This document shows, piece by piece, positions 59,120 through 64,000 of a stretch of DNA of 64,000 nucleotides. The stretch's first letter is position 1. Each line of letters opens with the position of its first letter. The notes beneath the pieces are model-generated. The model searched no databases and was not told where the DNA came from. It saw nothing but the letters and a program-made list of their open reading frames with translations. Location of the stretch: positions 1 to 64,000 of the forward strand of contig DHHQ01000005.1 of NCBI GenBank assembly GCA_002403375.1, read 5' to 3'. The DNA is from Thiobacillus denitrificans (GTDB lineage: Bacteria > Pseudomonadota > Gammaproteobacteria > Burkholderiales > Thiobacillaceae). The position numbers and the translations under genes were made by a program.

Positions 59120-60082
59120 ATGACTGCTCGTGTGATTGACGTCTTCAACGGCGATGCCGACGGCCTCTGCGCGCTGCACCAGTTGCGCCTGGCCGACCCC
59201 GCCGACGCCGAACTGATCACCGGCCCCAAGCGCGACATCAGCCTGCTGCAGCGGGTCACGGCCGGCGCCGGCGACCAGGTCACCGTGCTCGACATCGCAC
59301 TGTCGAAGAACCGTGAAGCCCTGGACAGACTGCTGGAGGCCGGCGCACAGGTCCGTTACTTCGACCACCACCAGCCCGGCGACATCCCGGCCCATCCGCG
59401 CTTCGAGCCGCACATCGACACCGATGCCAATGTCTGCACCGCGCTGCTGGTGAACGATTTCCTGCAGGGCAGGCAACTGCCCTGGGCGGTGACCGCCGCG
59501 TTCGGCGACAACCTCGCCGACGCCGCGCGCCGGGCGGCCGCGCCGCTGGGGTTCACCGACGCGCAGCTGGCAGCGCTGCAGTCGCTCGGCGAATGCCTCA
59601 ACTACAACGGCTACGGCGACACCCTCGACGACCTCTTTTTCGATCCTGCCGAGCTCTACCGGCAGTTGCGCCCGTACGCCGATCCGTTCGCCTTCATCGC
59701 CGAGTCGCCCGCCTATCGGGTGCTGAAGGAGGGATACCGGGAAGACATGGCGCGCGCCGCCGCGGTGCCGCCCATGGAGGCGCGGCCGTCCGGACGCCTC
59801 TATCTGCTGCCCGCCGAGAAGTGGGCGCGCCGGATTTCGGGGGTGTTCGGCAACCGGCTGGCGGTCGAGTCGCCCACGCAGGCGCACGCGGTGCTGACGG
59901 CCAGGCCCGGCGGCGGCTACGTCGTCAGCGTGCGCGCGCCGCTGGCGGCCCGGTCCGGTGCCGACACCCTGTGCAGCCGCTTCGAGACCGGCGGCGGACG
60001 CAAGGGCGCGGCGGGCATCAACCATTTGCCCGAAGCCGAGCTCGCGCGATTCGTCGCTGCGTTTTTCGAGACCTACGCGTAG
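59120..60082 (+). CDS. DHH-family phosphoesterase
   Basis: This 320-residue protein has the DHH-family metal-binding motifs VFNGDADGLCAL near 9-20, DIALSKN, the DHH signature in YFDHHQPGD, and a C-terminal DHHA1 motif GGGRKGAAGINHLP. Relatives cleave cyclic dinucleotides, short oligonucleotides (NrnA) or pyrophosphate. Here the exact substrate is not clear. It is divergent from the VanZ-heparinase gene (22-base gap) and precedes sat-cysC by 61 bases on the same strand. Confidence 0.85.
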   Translation: MTARVIDVFNGDADGLCALHQLRLADPADAELITGPKRDISLLQRVTAGAGDQVTVLDIALSKNREALDRLLEAGAQVRYFDHHQPGDIPAHPRFEPHIDTDANVCTALLVNDFLQGRQLPWAVTAAFGDNLADAARRAAAPLGFTDAQLAALQSLGECLNYNGYGDTLDDLFFDPAELYRQLRPYADPFAFIAESPAYRVLKEGYREDMARAAAVPPMEARPSGRLYLLPAEKWARRISGVFGNRLAVESPTQAHAVLTARPGGGYVVSVRAPLAARSGADTLCSRFETGGGRKGAAGINHLPEAELARFVAAFFETYA

Positions 60083-60143
60083 CCTGGCGTTCGCCGAAGC
60101 GCTGCCCTCTCACCCATCCCCCTCACTCTCGACGCGGAGCAGC

Positions 60144-61775
60144 ATGGACAGCCAACTGATCGCCCCCTACGGCGGCACGCTCGTTAACCTGATCGACCCT
60201 GCAAGGCTCGACGCGCTCAGGCAGGAGGCGCTGAGCCTGCCGTCGCTCGACCTCGACTGGCGGAACCAGTGCGAGCTCGAGATGCTGATGACCGGCGCGT
60301 ACTCGCCGCTCGCCGGCTTCATGACGCGCGCGCAGTGCGAGCGCGTCGAGAAGGAGATGGCGCTCGACGACGGCACCTTCTGGCCGCTGCCGCTCACGCT
60401 CGGCAGCCGCGACAAGGCGGCAGCGAGCCTGAAGGCGGGTGACCGCGTCGCGCTGCGCGACGGCGAAGGCTACATGCTCGCGGTGCTGACGGTCAGCGAC
60501 GTGTGGCAGGACGCGGACGGCTGGCACCTGGGCGGAGCGGTCGAGGGCGTCGCGCTGCCGCCGCATCCCGATTTCGTCGCGCTGCGCGCCACCCCGGCGG
60601 AACTGCGCGCGCTGTTGGTCCGCCGCGGCTGGCGCAGGGTGATCGCCTGGCAGGCCCGGCAGCCGATGCATCGCGCGCAGTTCGAGTTCTGCCTGAAGAG
60701 CGCGATCGCGAACGAGGCCAATCTGCTGCTCCATCCGCAGGTGGGCGGGGACATCACCGAGGCGTCCGGCTATTTCTGCCTGGTGCGCAGCTTCAACGCG
60801 GTGTTCGAGCGCTTCCCGGCTGCGACCACGCAGCTGTCGCTGCTGCCGGCGCCGCCGCGCGAAGCCAGCGCGCGCGCGCTGCTGCTGCGCGCCATCGTCG
60901 CGCGCAACCATGGCTGCGGGCTGCTGATCGCCGGCGGCGAGCACCAGGCGGATGGCAGCTGCCGCCGCGGCGAGGATCTCGCGCACGCGCACGCCGACGT
61001 CCCGCTGGCCGACCAGGCGAGGAAGATCGGCGTCGAGCTGATCGCCTATCCGCGCATGGTCTACGTCGAGGACCGCGCCGAGCATCTGCCGGAAGCCGAG
61101 GCGCCTGCGGGGGCGCGCGTGCTGACGCTTTCCGGCGAGGAGTTCCGGCGCCGCATGCAGGCCGGCCTGAAGATCCCGGAGTGGTACAGCTTTCCCGAAG
61201 TGCTCGCCGAACTGCATCGCCAGAGCCCGCCGCGCGAGCGCCAGGGCTTCACCGTCTTCTTCACCGGCCTGTCGGGCGCGGGCAAGTCGACGCTGGCGCG
61301 CTCGCTCGCCGCGCGGCTGATGGAAATGGGCGGCCGTTCGGTGACGCTGCTCGACGGCGACATCGTGCGCCGCCACCTTTCATCCGAACTGGGATTCTCC
61401 AAGGCGCACCGCGACATCAACGTGCGGCGCATCGGCTTCGTCGCGAGCGAGATCACCAAGAACCGCGGGATCGCCATCTGCGCGCCGATCGCGCCGTACC
61501 GCCAGACCCGCCGCGACGTGCGCGCGATGGTCGAGGCGGTCGGCGGCTTCGTCGAGATCCACGTCGCCACGCCGATCGAGACCTGCGAGTCGCGCGACCG
61601 CAAGGGCCTGTACGCGAAGGCGCGCGCGGGGCTGATCCCGGAGTTCACCGGCGTGTCCGACCCCTACGAGGCGCCCGAGCATCCCGAGCTGGCGATCGAC
61701 ACCACGGACGTCGGGATCGACGCCGCGGTGCAGCAGATCCTGCTCAAGCTCGAGCACGAGGGCTACCTGCGCTGA
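60144..61775 (+). CDS. Bifunctional sulfate adenylyltransferase / APS kinase
   Basis: This 543-residue fusion has an N-terminal ATP sulfurylase region (about 1-370) and a C-terminal APS kinase domain (about 375-543). The kinase domain is intact: GLSGAGKSTLARS P-loop, LLDGDIVRRHL, GFSKAHRDINVRRIG and APIAPYRQTRRDVR, FTGVSDPYEAPE. The sulfurylase part keeps the outline but its catalytic motifs differ: the HxxH motif reads QARQPMHRAQ instead of QTRNPxHRAH, and the GRDHAG loop reads AGGEHQADG. Its sulfurylase activity is therefore in doubt. In sulfur oxidisers ATP sulfurylase converts APS to ATP and sulfate. A GCGGAGC ribosome site precedes the ATG. Confidence 0.9.
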   Translation: MDSQLIAPYGGTLVNLIDPARLDALRQEALSLPSLDLDWRNQCELEMLMTGAYSPLAGFMTRAQCERVEKEMALDDGTFWPLPLTLGSRDKAAASLKAGDRVALRDGEGYMLAVLTVSDVWQDADGWHLGGAVEGVALPPHPDFVALRATPAELRALLVRRGWRRVIAWQARQPMHRAQFEFCLKSAIANEANLLLHPQVGGDITEASGYFCLVRSFNAVFERFPAATTQLSLLPAPPREASARALLLRAIVARNHGCGLLIAGGEHQADGSCRRGEDLAHAHADVPLADQARKIGVELIAYPRMVYVEDRAEHLPEAEAPAGARVLTLSGEEFRRRMQAGLKIPEWYSFPEVLAELHRQSPPRERQGFTVFFTGLSGAGKSTLARSLAARLMEMGGRSVTLLDGDIVRRHLSSELGFSKAHRDINVRRIGFVASEITKNRGIAICAPIAPYRQTRRDVRAMVEAVGGFVEIHVATPIETCESRDRKGLYAKARAGLIPEFTGVSDPYEAPEHPELAIDTTDVGIDAAVQQILLKLEHEGYLR

Positions 61776-61796
61776 TCCGTCTTTTCGGCGACAAGA

Positions 61797-61820
61797 AAGC
61801 CGGCCCGGGGGCCGGCTTTT
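61797..61820 (+). terminator. Terminator after sat-cysC
   Basis: A GC-rich stem AAGCCGGCC/GGCCGGCTT with a short loop is followed by TT, an A and TT. It lies between two converging genes and could act in both directions. Confidence 0.75.
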
Positions 61821-61895
61821 ATTCGGGGCATGAAACGTTCGGGGCGGTCTGCGGGGCAGTCGCGGGCGGACGCCGCGCCGACACCCGGGTGCCGC

Positions 61896-63353
61896 TCAGC
61901 TGCGCGAGGGGACGACGGGAGCCGGCCTCGGCTGCATGCCCAGCGAGCCCGCCAGCATGCCGAGCGCGCTCGCGATCAATCCGGCGAACTGCGGCGGCAG
62001 CGCGGCATCCGGGGCGATGAATTCCGCGGCGATCCACGCGACCAGTCCGAGCGCGATCGACAGCCCGGCACCCGCATTGGTCGCGCGCTTCCAGTAGAGG
62101 CCGGCCACCAGCGGCACGAAGGCGCAGGCCAGCGTGACCTTGTAGGCGTTGGCGACCATCTCGTGGATGCTGGTCTCGCTCTCGAGCGACCACAGCGAAT
62201 AGACGACAACCAGCAGGGCGAACACCACGACCACGCCGCGCGTGATCCACAGCAGCTGCTTCGCGCTCATGCGGTGGTGCGGCATGAACTCCTTGATGAT
62301 GTTCTCCGAGATGGTCACCGAGGGCGCGAGCAGGGTGCCGGAGGCGGTCGACATGATGACCGACAGCAGCGCGCCGTAGAACACGATCTGCGCGTAGAAC
62401 GGCAGGTGCGTCTTGACGAAGGTCGGCAGCACCAGCTGCGCGTCCTCTTCCAGCAGCGCCGCGGTCATCGCCGGATCGACCAGCGTCGCCGAGTAGGTAA
62501 GGTAGATCGGCACCGCGGCGAACAGGAAGTACAGCGAGCCGCCGATGACCGTTCCCCACACCGCGATGGTCTCGGTGCGGCCCGAGTTGGAGCGCTGGAA
62601 CACGTCCTGCTGCGGGATCGAGCCGAGACCCATGGTCAAGAGGCCGGCGACGAAGGTGACGATCGCGGCCCACTCGAGCGGCGGCCAGAACGCGAACTTT
62701 CCGGCCGCCGCGGCGTGCTCGATCACCGGCGCGATGCCGTTGACGGCCGGCATGTCGCCGACCAGCTTGGAAATCCACAGCAGGCCGATGACGATCACGG
62801 TCATCTGCACGAGCGTCGTCAGTGCCACCGACCACATCCCGCCGAACAGCGTATACAGCAGCACCACCGCCGCGCCGATCAGCACGCCCTCGGCCTGGGT
62901 GATCGCGCCGCTCGAGAGCACGTTGAACACCAGCCCCAGCGCGACCACCTGCGCCGACACCCAGCCCAGGTAGGACAGCGCGATCGCCGACGAGATCACC
63001 ACTTCGACCGGACGGTTGTAGCGCTGGCGGAAGAAGTCGCCCAGCGTCAGCAGCTTCATGCGGTACAGCGGCCGCGCGAAGAAAAGCCCGAACAGGATCA
63101 GCGCGAGTGCCGCGCCGAAGGGGTCGGAGATGGTGCCGCCGAGGTTCTCGTCGAGGAAGGTCGCCGGGATGCCGAGCACGGTCTCGGCGCCGAACCAGGT
63201 GGCGAACACCATCGCCACCACGACGACCATCGGCAGCGAGCGCCCGGCGGTGATGTAGTCGGCGGCGCTGTGGACCTTGGTGGCGGCGTACAGGCCGATG
63301 CCGATGGAGAGGACGAGGTAGAGGATGACGAAACCGAGCAGGGTGTGATCCAC
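61896..63353 (-). CDS. Sodium:solute symporter (SSS family)
   Basis: This polytopic transporter of 485 residues has about 13 hydrophobic helices. It shows the SSS-family pattern: YAATKVHSAADYITAGRSLP at the start, GDFFRQRYNRPVEV, the LYTLFGGMWSVALTTLVQ Na-binding helix and LLSVIMSTASGTLLAPSV near the eighth helix. It imports a solute with sodium; the substrate is not evident. The start is the GTG at 63353, because the upstream frame belongs to ubiB coding sequence. It follows ubiB on the same strand with an 11-base gap. Confidence 0.88.
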   Translation of the reverse strand: MDHTLLGFVILYLVLSIGIGLYAATKVHSAADYITAGRSLPMVVVVAMVFATWFGAETVLGIPATFLDENLGGTISDPFGAALALILFGLFFARPLYRMKLLTLGDFFRQRYNRPVEVVISSAIALSYLGWVSAQVVALGLVFNVLSSGAITQAEGVLIGAAVVLLYTLFGGMWSVALTTLVQMTVIVIGLLWISKLVGDMPAVNGIAPVIEHAAAAGKFAFWPPLEWAAIVTFVAGLLTMGLGSIPQQDVFQRSNSGRTETIAVWGTVIGGSLYFLFAAVPIYLTYSATLVDPAMTAALLEEDAQLVLPTFVKTHLPFYAQIVFYGALLSVIMSTASGTLLAPSVTISENIIKEFMPHHRMSAKQLLWITRGVVVVFALLVVVYSLWSLESETSIHEMVANAYKVTLACAFVPLVAGLYWKRATNAGAGLSIALGLVAWIAAEFIAPDAALPPQFAGLIASALGMLAGSLGMQPRPAPVVPSRS

Positions 63354-63364
63354 GGCGGCAAATC

Positions 63365-64000
63365 CTATTTGACGAGCAGTATGACCAGTGCGAGCGTGAG
63401 CGTGGCGAGCAGGCCGGCGATCGCGCCGAGCCAGCGGTTGCGCGCCTGCTGCTGCCGCAGCATCAGGGTGAGGCCGGCCTCGAGCTGGGCCAGCCGGTTT
63501 TCGTTGAGCGCGTGGTGCGCGAGGCGCGGCAGCTGCGGCAACAGCGCCGCCCATTTCGGCGCCTCGGACTGCAGGTTTCTGACCAGCGCGCGCCAGCCGA
63601 CCTGCTCGTTCATCCAGCGTTCGAGGAAGGGCTTGGCGGTCTTCCACAGGTCCAGATCCGGGTCCAGCTGGCGGCCGAGCCCCTCGATGTTGAGCAGCGT
63701 CTTCTGCAGCAGGACGAGCTGCGGCTGGATCTCGACGTTGAAGCGGCGCGACGCCTGGAACAGCTGCAGCAGCACGCGGCCGAACGAGATTTCCTTGAGC
63801 GGGCGGTCGAACACCGGCTCGCACACCGCGCGCACCGCCGCCTCGAGCTCGTCGACCCGGGTGTCCGCGGGCACCCAGCCGGATTCCAGGTGTGCCAGCG
63901 CCACCGCCTTGTAGTCGCGGCGGAAGAAGGCGAGGAAGTTGCGCGCGAGGTACTGCTTGTCGACCTCGGTGAGCGTGCCCATGATGCCGAAGTCGAGCGC
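63365..64000 (-). CDS. ubiB: Ubiquinone biosynthesis regulatory protein kinase UbiB, 3' part
   Basis: The C-terminal part (212 residues visible) of the atypical ABC1/UbiB kinase-like protein needed for ubiquinone synthesis. The frame runs off the right edge with ALDFGIMGTLTEVDK, the DFG-type metal-binding motif. A long helical region follows, and the protein ends in a hydrophobic tail (NRWLGAIAGLLATLTLALVILLVK, in part) that anchors it in the membrane. The sodium symporter gene follows 11 bases later. Confidence 0.93.
   Translation of the reverse strand, partial: ALDFGIMGTLTEVDKQYLARNFLAFFRRDYKAVALAHLESGWVPADTRVDELEAAVRAVCEPVFDRPLKEISFGRVLLQLFQASRRFNVEIQPQLVLLQKTLLNIEGLGRQLDPDLDLWKTAKPFLERWMNEQVGWRALVRNLQSEAPKWAALLPQLPRLAHHALNENRLAQLEAGLTLMLRQQQARNRWLGAIAGLLATLTLALVILLVK

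Overview
The window is GC-rich, densely packed and chromosomal. It looks like a sulfur-oxidising betaproteobacterium close to Thiobacillus and its relatives (inference). Supporting signs are soxYZ, a fused ATP sulfurylase/APS kinase, system II cytochrome c maturation (ResB/CcsB) beside cytochrome c4, a two-subunit glycine decarboxylase behind a tandem glycine riboswitch, the mrcA/pilMNOPQ/aroK arrangement, and a PEP-CTERM secretion and regulation set (PrsT, PrsK, PrsR, an EpsB-type sugar transferase). No rRNA, tRNA, CRISPR array, transposase or phage gene was seen.

Layout. 0-3.5 kb: 3' end of class II fructose-bisphosphate aldolase, a small cytochrome c, Rep helicase and a membrane-anchored glutaredoxin-like protein. 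3.5-10.6 kb: apaH, then a lipid-centred neighbourhood (OlsA- and OlsB-like ornithine-lipid acyltransferases, a zinc phospholipase C-like protein, a PAP2 phosphatase, a GT4 glycosyltransferase and diacylglycerol kinase). 10.6-16.4 kb: riboswitch-gcvT-gcvH-gcvPA-DUF3144-tpx-gcvPB, all on the minus strand. 16.4-26.5 kb: DUF3426 zinc-ribbon protein, prmA, accC, accB, aroQ, a TlpA thioredoxin, soxZ, soxY, ccsB, resB and cytochrome c4. Five gaps in the gcv and acc stretches are filled from stop codon to start codon by related GGGGTCAGG-armed inverted-repeat elements. 26.5-31.3 kb: engB and hemB with a probable small RNA on the opposite strand between them, then an unusual trio of FeeM-like N-acyltransferase, E1/ThiF-like adenylating enzyme and two-domain nitroreductase. 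31.3-46.8 kb: two PEP-CTERM proteins, each behind a sigma-54 type promoter, then prsT, a LolA-like/beta-barrel/RND export cassette, prsR-prsK and the EpsB-like transferase. 46.8-55.7 kb: an unrecognised gene, mrcA, pilMNOPQ and aroK. 55.6-64 kb: a very large VanZ-VanZ-heparinase fusion where aroB would usually follow aroK, a DHH phosphoesterase, sat-cysC, a sodium:solute symporter and the 3' part of ubiB.

How the parts connect. PrsK/PrsR is a sigma-54-dependent two-component pair, and the -24/-12 promoters before both PEP-CTERM genes (and a weaker one before the EpsB-like gene) suggest a local regulon for surface protein and exopolysaccharide. The 4.2-10.6 kb genes together could exchange phospholipids for phosphorus-free ornithine lipids and glycolipids. 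The least expected items are the predicted three-hairpin small RNA with an exposed CUCCUCC loop at 27.2 kb, the FeeM/E1/nitroreductase operon, the VanZ-heparinase fusion and the family of inverted repeats inside operons.
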